A stretch of 43,820 nucleotides of DNA from Verrucomicrobiota bacterium (GCA_963205455.1 CAUJJL010000024.1:1-43820), one strand, 5' to 3'. Counted from the first letter of the stretch, positions 1-7,992 are shown. Numbers and translations are program-made. Notes: generated from the letters alone by a model not told the origin.

Positions 1-148
1 AGACCCACATCAACCTGAATAGACTGTAGGTCGGGCCTACACGCCCTTTTGAAAACCCCATTCCTCCCCATCAGTCACTTACGCAATCTTCACCCCTCAA
101 TTTTCTCAAATCTTCACTCCAGTTGGCGAAGTCGGGCTAAGATCACTG

Positions 149-778
149 ATGTTCATGGGCGTCTTGGGCATGGTAACGCTGAGCAGCAGTTCTCTCTGGG
201 CGCAGTTCACTTTGGAACGGCCCTTTACGGAGTCCCTGGCGAGCGAGGAACAATCGTCCGCGGGGCTGGCGAAGCTTTCTTCGAGTCAGATCGAGGAGTT
301 GAACAGGCAGATAACGAAGGAGCTCAAACTTGCCCGACAGGGCGATGTCCGTGGCTTCTCCACGACGTTTTCGCAGCGCCGCACGGCCGAACAGCGCAAG
401 GCTGCGGGGCTGGATCTTCTGACGGACGCGGAATTGAAGTCGCTGGATGATGTCATAGCGCGCACCATGTCGCGGCCCAGCCTGCCGGGAACTGTTGCCC
501 GTGTCACATCGATCGACACGATTGAAACGACGCGGATCAAGCCGGAGGTTCATGGTGCCGTTTCAATGACCTATGGCATGGCCAGTGGAGGCCGGAGCTT
601 TTATGGGGGCTCCATGGCGATGAGCGTTGAAGATCCGAAAACAGGTCTGTCCGCTGCCATCCAGATCAGCCAGTATCGCGGAGACGGCCTGTTTTTCGGC
701 GGCGGGTATGGGTGCAGGGGATATGACTGGAATCGGGGTATTGGCGGAGTCCGAAGCGCGATTCCGCCCATGCGCTAG
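149..778 (+). CDS. Secreted hypothetical protein with short helical repeats
   Basis: No function is recognised. The 209-residue product begins with a hydrophobic stretch ending at about residue 19 (SLWAQ), which looks like a signal peptide but has no basic residue before it. Two similar segments follow, LSSSQIEELN near residue 43 and LTDAELKSLD near residue 90. They fit the pattern L[ST]xx[EQ][LI]xxL[ND] and suggest paired helices. The C-terminal third is rich in Gly, Ser and Tyr (for example GDGLFFGGGYG) and is probably flexible. ATG 149 is the only ATG in a frame that stays open to the window's left edge, so an upstream non-ATG start cannot be excluded. No operon partner is visible. Export to the periplasm or envelope is an inference from the N-terminus alone. 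Confidence 0.5.
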   Translation: MFMGVLGMVTLSSSSLWAQFTLERPFTESLASEEQSSAGLAKLSSSQIEELNRQITKELKLARQGDVRGFSTTFSQRRTAEQRKAAGLDLLTDAELKSLDDVIARTMSRPSLPGTVARVTSIDTIETTRIKPEVHGAVSMTYGMASGGRSFYGGSMAMSVEDPKTGLSAAIQISQYRGDGLFFGGGYGCRGYDWNRGIGGVRSAIPPMR

Positions 779-1103
779 CAATGGGTCACGGATTGGCGTG
801 GGAGGATTGAAAGAGCGCCAAAGCAGACTGGAGAATGGAATCTGCAGATGGCACCGATCAGAGGGAGACATGCAGGAGTCGATCGGGTTGCCCTTGAGGT
901 CGCGGTGTGGCATATTCAAGCCGGGCACGACGAAGCGTGCCGAATCGGGATGGGGTGCTAGCGTATAGAGACAACCAATTCAATCGAGTTGTCCTCAGAC
1001 GTGAGAGCGTTACAGCGCGTTTCGATCAGGGTACCCACCGAAGCCCACGCCGAGGCCCGAATTGGGCGACTCTGTCGCCTCGACCGGCGCCTGAAGCCGA
1101 GTC
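779..1103. other. Intergenic region, no supported gene
   Basis: About 325 bases lie between the secreted hypothetical and the first PIN toxin. Several short open frames cross it, but none has a recognisable domain or start context. The only structured element I see is one inverted copy of the dispersed palindrome at 921-941. Confidence 0.5.
921..941 (-). repeat. REP-like palindrome copy 1, inverted
   Basis: The sequence CCGGGCACGACGAAGCGTGCC is the reverse complement of the core found at 1965 and 42837 (GGGCACGCTTCGTCGTGCCC). Its arms GGCACG and CGTGCC can pair around a six-base loop. No T-run follows, so it is not a standard intrinsic terminator. Confidence 0.75.
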
Positions 1104-1592
1104 ATGAATTTTGCGATGCGCGCGTTCTCACTCTACCTCGATACGTCCGTCTTTGGAGGCTATTTCGACGCTGAGTTTTTGGCTGATACCCGCACCCTAT
1201 GGCGGTTGCGCGAGGCGGGTTTCTACCGGTTCGTGACTTCGCAACTTGTATTTCAAGAGATCGCGGGTGCACCAAAGCGGGTGCGCGAACTGATGCGGGG
1301 CATGTTCACACCTGACGAGGTGCTGGAGCGTACAGCCGAGATGGAGGAATTGGCTCAAGCCTATCTTGCGCAAAAGGTCGTACCCCAGGTCTTTGACGAC
1401 GATGCGCGGCACGTCGCCATTTGCACGGTCGCCCGGATCGAATACCTTGTAAGCTGGAACTTCAAGCACCTGGCCAACGTGCGCCGGGAATCGGGCTTTA
1501 ATGCGGTGAATCTCTTGCAAGGATACCCCTCTCTGCGCATCGTAGCCCCAACCTTCCTCATCCATGGCCACGACCAAGAAAAAGAGCTTTGA
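1104..1592 (+). CDS. PIN-domain toxin, probable VapC-like ribonuclease
   Basis: This is a 162-residue PIN-domain protein. The first acidic residue lies in YLDTSVFGGYFD (D13). It is followed by E52 in QEIAG, an acidic cluster at D98-D100 and the late strand and turn YLVSWNFKHL. Those are the four places where PIN nucleases put metal-binding acids or equivalent polar residues. Such proteins usually cleave RNA and are held inactive by a cognate antitoxin. No antitoxin is readable upstream. Instead a 58-residue ORF overlaps the 3-prime end by 29 bases (1564-1740) and looks like the partner, giving toxin-first order. ATG 1116 (MRAFSLYLD) is an alternative start. RNase activity is inferred from the family. 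Confidence 0.8.
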   Translation: MNFAMRAFSLYLDTSVFGGYFDAEFLADTRTLWRLREAGFYRFVTSQLVFQEIAGAPKRVRELMRGMFTPDEVLERTAEMEELAQAYLAQKVVPQVFDDDARHVAICTVARIEYLVSWNFKHLANVRRESGFNAVNLLQGYPSLRIVAPTFLIHGHDQEKEL

Positions 1593-1740
1593 CGCGGTGG
1601 CACAGTCCCGCCGCTGGCGCTTGCAGACCGGCCGCAAATTACGCGCTCTCACCTTCGACCAACAGCAGGAACTCTTACGTCGGACAACCGAATCCTTTCT
1701 TGCGCAAGTCCCCAGGCACCGCGAACGAACCCAACGCTAA
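1564..1740 (+). CDS. Small antitoxin-like protein downstream of the PIN toxin
   Basis: This 58-residue ORF is short and easily missed. It starts at ATG 1564, inside the last 29 bases of the PIN toxin gene and in another frame, and stops at TAA 1738-1740. The product begins MATTKKKSFDAVAQSRRWR and continues with a helix-forming stretch containing LTFDQQQELLRR. The FDAVxxxR opening followed by a [ST]FxxQxxL helix resembles small antitoxins that accompany PIN toxins in cyanobacteria and Verrucomicrobia, as I recall that family. The high Lys/Arg content suits binding to the toxin or to operator DNA. Translational coupling through the overlap is likely. Function is inferred from position and this resemblance. 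Confidence 0.6.
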   Translation: MATTKKKSFDAVAQSRRWRLQTGRKLRALTFDQQQELLRRTTESFLAQVPRHRERTQR

Positions 1741-1808
1741 AGCCGCGTCCCATTGTGTCCACCCTTGGCATGCCATCTGTGTTACCGGCTTTAAGAATGC
1801 AATGCATG

Positions 1809-1922
1809 CCGGAGAAAGTGATGCGCAGTCAGCGCTGATTCACGCAGATTGGCTCCTGGTGGATCGATGCCGAAATCTGCGTTCGTCTGCGAAATTCACG
1901 GATGAACGGGACTGGGAATTGG
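1809..1922 (+). repeat. 114-bp dispersed repeat, copy A
   Basis: This segment aligns without gaps to 12619-12732 at a constant offset of 10810. Long shared runs include GATTCACGCAGATTGGCTCC and GGATGAACGGGA. It contains an internal inverted repeat, GTTCGTC with GATGAAC. It sits between the first toxin-antitoxin pair and the palindromes at 1965 and 2043. No coding potential is evident, and it may belong to a miniature mobile or REP-type family. Confidence 0.75.
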
Positions 1923-1964
1923 CGCAGTTGCTGAGGAGAAGATTGATCGTCCTGGCAATTTGGA

Positions 1965-1986
1965 GGGGCACGCTTCGTCGTGCCCG
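1965..1986 (+). repeat. REP-like palindrome copy 2
   Basis: Core GGGCACGCTTCGTCGTGCCC with seven-base arms GGGCACG and CGTGCCC around the loop CTTCGT. The left flank AATTTGGA and right flank GTTTTGA resemble the flanks of the other copies. It lies just beyond the lacI stop. Confidence 0.85.
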
Positions 1987-2003
1987 TTTTGACTCCGCGC
2001 ATT

Positions 2004-3119
2004 TCATCCGAACGGGCGATTGACATCTCTTTCACCCTGGGAGGGGCACGCTTCGTCGTGACCGGTTTGAGAGTTGGAGGATATTGCCGCCGCCCGCCCG
2101 GGCGCCTGATGCGGGGCGGTGCTGCCTGCGTTCCAGGTGGTGCCGACCAGGAGGGTCACGGGGGCGGTGGTCGAGTCGGTTTCGGTGCGATACAGGTCGG
2201 CCACAAGCAGGTCTACGGCGCGGCGGCCCACTTGGAGAGAATTTTGATGAATGCCCGTCAGCGTCGGGTCGTCGTCGACCATGGTGTAAGCGACGGGGAA
2301 GCCGACGTGGCGCTCCGCCATCCAGCGGGTGACCTTTCGGTCCTGCGAGATAAGGACATCCGGTGAGGTTTTTTCGAGCCAGCGCTCCAATTGGAGCGCG
2401 TCCGCTGGTTTGACCACGGGCAGGTCGAGATCGGGGAAGAGCTTCGTGCGCTCGGCGAGATAGCCGCCCTCCCATAACTTGCCAACGTGGGTCACACCGC
2501 TCGGGGCCATCCTGGGATTTTCACAGCGCAGCACCAATCCCGGCTTCCGGTAGCCGAGGGCCGCGAGTTGTTCCAGCGCCTGACCCATGGCTGAGAAATG
2601 ATTGATCGAAACGCGATTGATCAGCGCCGCCTTGAACTTGTATCCGAGCGCGACCACGAGGAATTTCTGTGGAAGCAAGTCCAGGTTCACCGAAACATCC
2701 AAGATAGGCAACGTCAGAACGCCGCGAACGCTGCGTGTTTCGAGGATGCCCACGAGGCGCTGGCAACTGAGTTTGCGCTGCTCAACCACAAAAACCTCGA
2801 TCTGATATCCGAGATCCTCCGCGCGGCGCCTGGCGCCCTCGTGGTAGAGGCGACAGGCAAGACTCTCTTTCCAGTCCGCCCCCGTGGCGACCATGGCAAG
2901 CGTCGGTCGGTACTCGGATCTGGTCACGCCCTTTCGATACGAATAGAGCGCATTGAGCATGGGATCCGGCTTGTAACCGAACTTCTCGGCAAGCTGCTGG
3001 ATGCGACGCCGCGTCGCTTCCGGGATGGAGGGCTGGCTGCGCAGGGCACGCGACACCGTCGACACGCTCACCCCTGCGGCTTTCGCCAATTGATTCATGC
3101 TCGTCCGAGGACCCGGCAT
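2004..3119 (-). CDS. LacI-family transcriptional regulator
   Basis: The 371-residue protein has an N-terminal LacI helix-turn-helix (MNQLAKAAGVSVSTVSRALR at about residues 8-27), the hinge region, and a periplasmic-binding-like effector domain. The effector domain ends with the typical LTGIHQNSLQVGRRAVDLL and LLVGTTWNAG segments. ATG 3119 is chosen because LacI proteins carry a few residues before helix 1; ATG 3098 would leave none. The gene is divergent from the SGSH-like sulfatase, and a TGCAA-TACT-TTGCA inverted repeat abuts its start, so autoregulation and control of the sulfatase are likely. The last 30 or so residues lie beyond the family's usual end. They are partly encoded by a dispersed palindrome, which suggests the original stop was lost. 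Confidence 0.9.
   Translation of the reverse strand: MPGPRTSMNQLAKAAGVSVSTVSRALRSQPSIPEATRRRIQQLAEKFGYKPDPMLNALYSYRKGVTRSEYRPTLAMVATGADWKESLACRLYHEGARRRAEDLGYQIEVFVVEQRKLSCQRLVGILETRSVRGVLTLPILDVSVNLDLLPQKFLVVALGYKFKAALINRVSINHFSAMGQALEQLAALGYRKPGLVLRCENPRMAPSGVTHVGKLWEGGYLAERTKLFPDLDLPVVKPADALQLERWLEKTSPDVLISQDRKVTRWMAERHVGFPVAYTMVDDDPTLTGIHQNSLQVGRRAVDLLVADLYRTETDSTTAPVTLLVGTTWNAGSTAPHQAPGRAAAISSNSQTGHDEACPSQGERDVNRPFG
2043..2070 (+). repeat. REP-like palindrome copy 3, inside the lacI frame
   Basis: Variant core GGGGCACGCTTCGTCGTGACC followed by GGTTTGA. The whole copy is read in the lacI frame on the minus strand, where it encodes residues TGHDEACPS near the protein's C-terminus. The right arm has A for C, which weakens the hairpin. 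Confidence 0.85.
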
Positions 3120-3132
3120 GCAATACTTTGCA
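3119..3132. promoter_or_regulatory. Candidate LacI-family operator
   Basis: TGCAATACTTTGCA is a perfect inverted repeat, TGCAA then four bases then TTGCA. It lies in the divergent lacI-sulfatase promoter region and touches the proposed lacI start. Its size suits LacI-family sites, though it lacks their usual central CG. A near-identical arrangement lies at 12466-12479 before the TonB receptor. Binding is inferred. Confidence 0.5.
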
Positions 3133-3186
3133 CAAAAGGTCCCTCGTTTTTTCAAATGAATTCGGGACGCTGGAGGCATCCTCGTC

Positions 3187-4725
3187 ATGTCGCTGACACC
3201 CTCCCCGTTCGTTGGTCGCAGGAGCGACCGCGCCTTTTGTCGAATAGCCCTGCTGGCCGTGCTCGGATTGTGCCTCTCGCTCGACACCCTTGGAGCCGAA
3301 GCCGCGCGACCGGCTGATGCCCGACAGGGTCGCCCGAACATCCTGTTGCTGCTCGCGGACAACTGGGCGGCGCCTCACAGTTCGTTTGCAGGGGATCGCA
3401 CCGTGCGGACGCCCAACTTTGACCGCCTTGCTCGGGAAGGGATGTATTTTGACAATGCGTTTTGTCCGGTGCCGTCGTGCTCACCCACGCGAGCGAGCAT
3501 GCTCGCTGGACGCTACGCACATCAGCTCGGTGAGGCGGTGAACCTGTGGAGTTCCTTTCCGCCCGAACATCCCTTGCTGACTGATCTGCTGCGTCGCGCG
3601 GGTTATCTCACCGCGTACTCCGGCAAGGGCTGGGCTCCGGGAAACTATGTTGTCGGTGGCTGGGCGGAGAATCCGGTCGGACATCGGTACGCGGACTTCG
3701 CCAGCTTTCTGGAAAGGACATCGCGCGAGCAGCCGTTCTTCTTCTGGGTCGGTAATCTCGATACGGCCATCGGACAATGGGACTACCGTCCCGAGGCTGC
3801 GGAGGGTCTCGCTGTGGCGACGGTGCACGTGCCTGCGCACCTGCCGGACACCCCCGAAGTGCGCGCGGCGCTGCTCGCCTATTACAATGGGGTGCGACGC
3901 TTCGATCGCGCCGTGGGCGAGGCGATGGCTGCCCTTGAGAGGCATGGCTTGGCGGACAACACGATCGTCGTCTGCTGCGGCGACAATGGCTGGCAGATCC
4001 CGCGCGGGCTTGCGAACTGCTATGACGACGGCCTCAAGGTGCCGATGGTTGTCTGGGGTAAGGCAGCCAATGCCATCAACGGCAAGCGGCGGGAACGTGC
4101 ATTTGTCAGTCTCGGCGAGTTTGCGCCCACCGTGCTTGAACTGGCGGGACTGCCCGTCCCTGTGTCGATGACGTGCAACAGCTTTGCCGGTCTCATCCGG
4201 GGGACACACGATTCGGCAGTGAGGGACGCCGTGTTTGTCGAGCGCGAGCGCCATGCCAATGTGCGGGCGGGAGACCTCGGTTACCCGATCCGCGGAATCC
4301 GCACCCGCGATCATCTGCTGCTGCTCAATCTCAGGCCAGACCGCTTGCCTGCCGGAGATCCGGTGAAACATCAGTCGGTCGGTCCCTACGGCGACATCGA
4401 CAACGGTCCGATCAAGACCCTCCTGATGCAGAGGCAGAATGAACCCGGCATGCGGCGCTTCTTTGAGCTCTCGTTTGCACACAGGCCTGCCGTCGAACTG
4501 TATGACCTGCACAAGGACCCGGAGCAGTTGGTCAATGTCGCGGGCCGTCCCGAATACGCGGCGGTGCTCGCGTCGCTGCGTCAGCGCGTGGTCGACTGGA
4601 TGCGTGCAACGCAGGATCCGCGCATGGATCCGGCAGACAACTCGATCGATGGGTTTCGCTACTATGGCGACGTCAATACCTGGGACAAAGACAACTTCGA
4701 TGGAGCGCACCTCTTCACGCATTGA
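3187..4725 (+). CDS. Secreted S1 sulfatase, SGSH-like
   Basis: The 512-residue product carries an N-terminal signal sequence (hydrophobic core at about residues 19-32) and the sulfatase motif C98-S-P-T-R102, whose Cys is normally matured to formylglycine. Later blocks, DNG at 266-268, YPIRGIRTRDHLLLLN and VELYDLHKDP, align by eye with human N-sulfoglucosamine sulfohydrolase (SGSH). Deviations are clear: the metal pair is D58-N59 rather than DD, the GKxH motif reads GKGW (147-149), and the HDPH stretch is replaced by N190-LDT. A GGAGG at 3172-3176 sits ten bases before ATG 3187. The gene is divergent from lacI and followed 98 bases later by the ROK gene. Substrate specificity is open; the likeness to SGSH suggests N- or O-sulfated amino sugars. 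Confidence 0.85.
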   Translation: MSLTPSPFVGRRSDRAFCRIALLAVLGLCLSLDTLGAEAARPADARQGRPNILLLLADNWAAPHSSFAGDRTVRTPNFDRLAREGMYFDNAFCPVPSCSPTRASMLAGRYAHQLGEAVNLWSSFPPEHPLLTDLLRRAGYLTAYSGKGWAPGNYVVGGWAENPVGHRYADFASFLERTSREQPFFFWVGNLDTAIGQWDYRPEAAEGLAVATVHVPAHLPDTPEVRAALLAYYNGVRRFDRAVGEAMAALERHGLADNTIVVCCGDNGWQIPRGLANCYDDGLKVPMVVWGKAANAINGKRRERAFVSLGEFAPTVLELAGLPVPVSMTCNSFAGLIRGTHDSAVRDAVFVERERHANVRAGDLGYPIRGIRTRDHLLLLNLRPDRLPAGDPVKHQSVGPYGDIDNGPIKTLLMQRQNEPGMRRFFELSFAHRPAVELYDLHKDPEQLVNVAGRPEYAAVLASLRQRVVDWMRATQDPRMDPADNSIDGFRYYGDVNTWDKDNFDGAHLFTH

Positions 4726-4823
4726 GTGGTGTTTGGCCGTGCGATGCGCTTTGCGACGCCGCTGCAACGGATGAGTCTCAAGGAGCAAAGGTAGGAACAC
4801 TTCTTCCAACGACGGAATCCTGA

Positions 4824-5597
4824 ATGCGCATGGATTCATTCATCGGCATCGATATCGGAGTCTCCTCCCTGAAGGCCGCGCCCGTCGATCCGGGGAACGG
4901 ACGACTGCTTGGCGGCATTCGTTCGATGGCAACACCGCGCCCGCTCGGAAGGGCGCAACTCGTGACTGCGATCGCGAGTCTCGCGAGGAGCTTTGGTCGC
5001 GTATCGGCGGTCGGCGTTGGATTCCCCTGCGTGGTTCAGAAGGGACGGATCATCACGTCGGACAATCTGCATTGGGAAACCGCAGGCATAGACACGCCCA
5101 TGCTGACGCGCGCCACCGGAGCGCCGGTGGTTCTGTTGAATGATGCGGAGGCGGCCGCGCGGGCCGAGATGCAATTTGGCGCGGGTCGCAGTCGGACGGA
5201 GAAGACGCTTGTCCTGACGTTCGGCACCGGCATCGGCTCGGCATTGGCCCACGATGGCGTAGTGATTCCCTGTGAACTTGGGGGAATGCTGTTGCGCGGT
5301 GACCGCGCAGAGCGCTATGCGTCGGCCGCCTGCCGCAGCATCGGCAAACTCACGTGGTCGGCGTGGGGGGAGCGGGTGGGCGAATTCCTCGAACTCGCCG
5401 AGCGCATCACCTGGCCGGAGCTGATCATCATCGGTGGCGGCGTCGCGGCGCAGCACCGCAGGTTTTTCAAGCAACTCCGCGCCCGGGCCGAAATTGTTCC
5501 GGCGGCATTGCGGAACAATGCAGGGATTGTGGGAGCCGCCATCCTCGCTACGGGCCTGCTGTCAGGCCATCAATCGAGTTTGGGAGGCTTGCCGTAA
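4824..5597 (+). CDS. ROK-family protein, polyphosphate-glucokinase-like
   Basis: The 257-residue protein matches the polyphosphate glucokinase branch of the ROK family from end to end. It has the N-terminal phosphate loop GIDIGVSSLK (8-17), the catalytic-loop LNDAEAA with D107, TFGTGIGSA (132-140), the sugar-site block around E151, and the C-terminal WPELIIIGGGVA and RNNAGIVGAA. The zinc-type Cys cluster of other ROK proteins is absent, as usual for this branch. Two core positions deviate: the loop reads DIGVSS where DxGGS is expected, and ELGG (151-154) replaces ELGH, losing a conserved sugar-contacting His. Substrate or activity may therefore differ from glucose phosphorylation. It follows the sulfatase and overlaps the facing sulfatase gene by 28 bases. 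ATG 4830 is an alternative start. Confidence 0.75.
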   Translation: MRMDSFIGIDIGVSSLKAAPVDPGNGRLLGGIRSMATPRPLGRAQLVTAIASLARSFGRVSAVGVGFPCVVQKGRIITSDNLHWETAGIDTPMLTRATGAPVVLLNDAEAAARAEMQFGAGRSRTEKTLVLTFGTGIGSALAHDGVVIPCELGGMLLRGDRAERYASAACRSIGKLTWSAWGERVGEFLELAERITWPELIIIGGGVAAQHRRFFKQLRARAEIVPAALRNNAGIVGAAILATGLLSGHQSSLGGLP

Positions 5598-7057
5598 TAG
5601 GGATAGGAATCCCACGCGTCGTTCGCGGGGTCCGTGCGCGGGTCGTCGGTGTCCCGCATCCAGCGATCCAGACGTGCTCGCAGATTTTTCAGATCCCTTT
5701 TGTAGCCGGGCTGCCGGGCAACGTTGGTGATTTGGTGTGGGTCCTTCGAGAGATCGTACAATTCCTCCGCGGGTCGTTTGTCGAAAATGAGCGAGATGGC
5801 GCGGGCGAAGGCGGGGTCCTTCAGGTGCTGGAGCAGGAGGTCCTTGGTGAGCGTTGTATCGACATCACCATACGGACGACCGTGAACGAAGAGTACGTCG
5901 GGATCACCGGCAGGCCAGCGGTCCGGGCGAAGATTGCGAATGTAGAGAAAGTTCCGGGTGCGAATCGCGCGCATGGGGTAACTCAGGTTGTTTCGACGGA
6001 CGTTCGCATGGCGCTCGCGTTCGATGAAGGCTGCGTCGCGTGGGGTCGGATCGGGAAGACCGAGCAGCAGATTTCGGAAGCTATGCAGGGTCATGGTTGA
6101 CGGCGGATGCACACCGGCGAGTTCGAGGATCGTGGGTCCGATTTCGGCGACGTTGATGAACTTCTCAACCCTGCGTCCCGGTTGCAGGTGACCACTCCAG
6201 CGTATCGCCAGCGGCACGCGTGAGCCGGCGTCGTAGCAGTTCGCAAGGCCACGCGGCATCTGCCAGCCGTTGTCGCTCGTATAGATGACAATCGTATTTT
6301 CGAGGTCTCCGGCCTTCTCCAGTGCTTCGATGGCCTTGGCGGCGGTTTCGTCCATCGCCATCACGCCCCCGTAGTAATTGAGCAGATCCTTGCGCGTCTC
6401 GGGGGCATCCGGCAATTCGGGGGGGATTGTGATTTTTGAGGGATCCAGGACCGATTGCGCCTTTTCGAGAAAAGGCAGGCGCCCGCCCTTGGTCGCGGTG
6501 TCGGTATTGCCAAGCCAGAAGAAGAAAGGTCTGCCGGAGCCGAGGCCCGCGTGAAATTCCTCAAAGCTGGCGAATTTCGGGCCGACGGGATTCTCGGTCC
6601 AGCCGGAGATTTCATGGTTGCCGGGCCCCCAGGGTTTTCCGCTGTAGCCGATTTCGTATCCCGCCTGCTTCAAAAGCTCGGTGATGACAGGGGTGTCCCT
6701 TGGAAATGCGCTCCAGAGGCTGGCGCGTTCACCCAATTGATGTGCGATCCGGCCGGTGAGCAGACATGCCCGCGTAGGGGAGCACGAAGGTACGGGATTG
6801 AAGGTGTTCGAAAATACGACGCCCTCGCGCGCAATGCGGTCGAAGGCCGGTGTGCGGGCCATGGGATCGCCGAGAATTCCCGCGTGCGGCCAGGCCCAGT
6901 TGTCAGCTAGAATCAGCAGGATGTTGGGTCTTTTTCCGGGTGCGGCGGTGGCAGACGAAGCTGCGGCCATCAGGATTGCGAAAGCGAGGATCCAATGGCG
7001 CAGCGGAATCGCCTGTGCCTTTCGGATCAACCTACGGAATGTTGAAATGAAGGCCAT
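5570..7057 (-). CDS. Second secreted S1 sulfatase, SGSH-like
   Basis: The product is 495 residues from ATG 7057, which lies 11 bases after the upstream lyase stop. Longer in-frame starts would run back into the lyase gene. The signal peptide spans about residues 20-39. The formylglycine motif is C92-S-P-T-R96, and DNGWQMPRGLANCYD and YPMRAIRTRNFLYIRNLRP match its paralogue at 3187. It shares the paralogue's deviations: D52-N53, GKPW (K141, W143) and N184-TDT where SGSH has FHDPH. It is the last gene of the receptor-acetyltransferase-lyase-sulfatase operon. Its 3-prime end overlaps the convergent ROK gene by 28 bases. It probably acts in the periplasm on the imported or lyase-cut glycan. Substrate is not determinable from sequence. 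Confidence 0.85.
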   Translation of the reverse strand: MAFISTFRRLIRKAQAIPLRHWILAFAILMAAASSATAAPGKRPNILLILADNWAWPHAGILGDPMARTPAFDRIAREGVVFSNTFNPVPSCSPTRACLLTGRIAHQLGERASLWSAFPRDTPVITELLKQAGYEIGYSGKPWGPGNHEISGWTENPVGPKFASFEEFHAGLGSGRPFFFWLGNTDTATKGGRLPFLEKAQSVLDPSKITIPPELPDAPETRKDLLNYYGGVMAMDETAAKAIEALEKAGDLENTIVIYTSDNGWQMPRGLANCYDAGSRVPLAIRWSGHLQPGRRVEKFINVAEIGPTILELAGVHPPSTMTLHSFRNLLLGLPDPTPRDAAFIERERHANVRRNNLSYPMRAIRTRNFLYIRNLRPDRWPAGDPDVLFVHGRPYGDVDTTLTKDLLLQHLKDPAFARAISLIFDKRPAEELYDLSKDPHQITNVARQPGYKRDLKNLRARLDRWMRDTDDPRTDPANDAWDSYPYYGKPPKLD

Positions 7058-7068
7058 GAGAGCAGGAA

Positions 7069-7992
7069 TCACTTTTGCGTGGAGGCCGCGGAAGACGGTG
7101 GAGCGATGTCCTCGTACCGCGCGCGTTCCCCGCCGACCTTCACGTCGGCCACGTAGATGATCCTCTTCTTCACCCGGTCGGACGACTTTTCGAATGCGGA
7201 CTGCCGGTCGGGTGTCTTCAGATTCCATGTGGGATGATAGATGCCGGTCTTGAAGTAGGGGGAGTAGGCGACGCCAATGGTTGTGTAGATGTTTGCGCCT
7301 GTCCTTTCGTAAACGAGAGCGTCGTCCTTCCAGATCTTCAGGAAGCCATCATCTCCCGCCGACCAGCGTGCATGGACGACAAATGCCACCCATGTGCCTG
7401 GCTTCACCGGATCGCCGAGCGCAATGGAGGTGCGTGTGGGGCCTGTCTGTGCGGCTCCGTAGTTTTGTTTGATCCACCATTTGTCCCCGCCGATCGAAAG
7501 GGAGAGATTGGGATACGTGGACCGCCAGTTGCCGGGGATTGCGTGCCATTGCATGACGATGTCGTCGCCCTTCCCGTCGTCGATCACCCAGTCCGCGGGG
7601 ATGAAAATGCGCTCGCCATACCAGCGTTCGGTGACACCGATCTCGTGTGGCAGCGCCAGCTCGGAACGAAAGGAGTTTGGCGCGCGCGGCACGACAAATC
7701 GTGCGGCCTTGTGTCCCTCGCCGAGTCCGGGAGCATCGACGATTGCGATGCGGTCCGCAGGTGGTTTGGGAATCCCGTAGTCGGCATTCACGGAAAATTT
7801 CCAGCGCCCGAATTTTCCGGACTGGAAATCATCCTGAAACAGGATCGTGCGACCGGAGGAGAACACCTCCGAGGCGGAATAGGAATGATCCTTCGACGGA
7901 GCACCGGACATGTGCGACAGTGCCAATCCCGCGACGATGAGGAGACGAGCGGGAATGCCGATGGTTGGAAGCGGATGGTGATGCATTTGCAC
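7069..7992 (-). CDS. Secreted polysaccharide lyase, heparin-lyase-I-like
   Basis: The 307-residue protein has a signal peptide (hydrophobic region at about residues 12-30). A beta-jelly-roll follows, resembling the polysaccharide lyase family that includes heparin lyase I. Recognisable blocks are FRSELALP, RWYGERIFIPADWVID, DIVMQWHAIPG, the W-V-AFVVHARWS strand with GFLKIWKDD, and YFKTGIYHPTW. These enzymes cleave uronic-acid-containing polysaccharides by beta-elimination. The gene sits between the HGSNAT-like acetyltransferase (24 bases upstream) and the second sulfatase (11 bases downstream), consistent with a sulfated uronic-acid glycan as substrate. Whether the substrate is heparan-like, glucuronan-like or something else cannot be told from the fold. 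Confidence 0.75.
   Translation of the reverse strand: MQMHHHPLPTIGIPARLLIVAGLALSHMSGAPSKDHSYSASEVFSSGRTILFQDDFQSGKFGRWKFSVNADYGIPKPPADRIAIVDAPGLGEGHKAARFVVPRAPNSFRSELALPHEIGVTERWYGERIFIPADWVIDDGKGDDIVMQWHAIPGNWRSTYPNLSLSIGGDKWWIKQNYGAAQTGPTRTSIALGDPVKPGTWVAFVVHARWSAGDDGFLKIWKDDALVYERTGANIYTTIGVAYSPYFKTGIYHPTWNLKTPDRQSAFEKSSDRVKKRIIYVADVKVGGERARYEDIAPPSSAASTQK

Noticed and set aside
25..41. Hairpin TGTAGG/CCTACA near the left edge, followed by CGCCCTTTT
   Set aside because: Only six pairs, and the T-run is short and displaced. It could be a terminator for a gene outside the window, but this cannot be supported.
3481..4839. 452-codon minus-strand frame opposite the first sulfatase
   Set aside because: It mirrors the sulfatase codons in GC-rich DNA, has no recognisable domain, and the plus strand has clear sulfatase motifs throughout.
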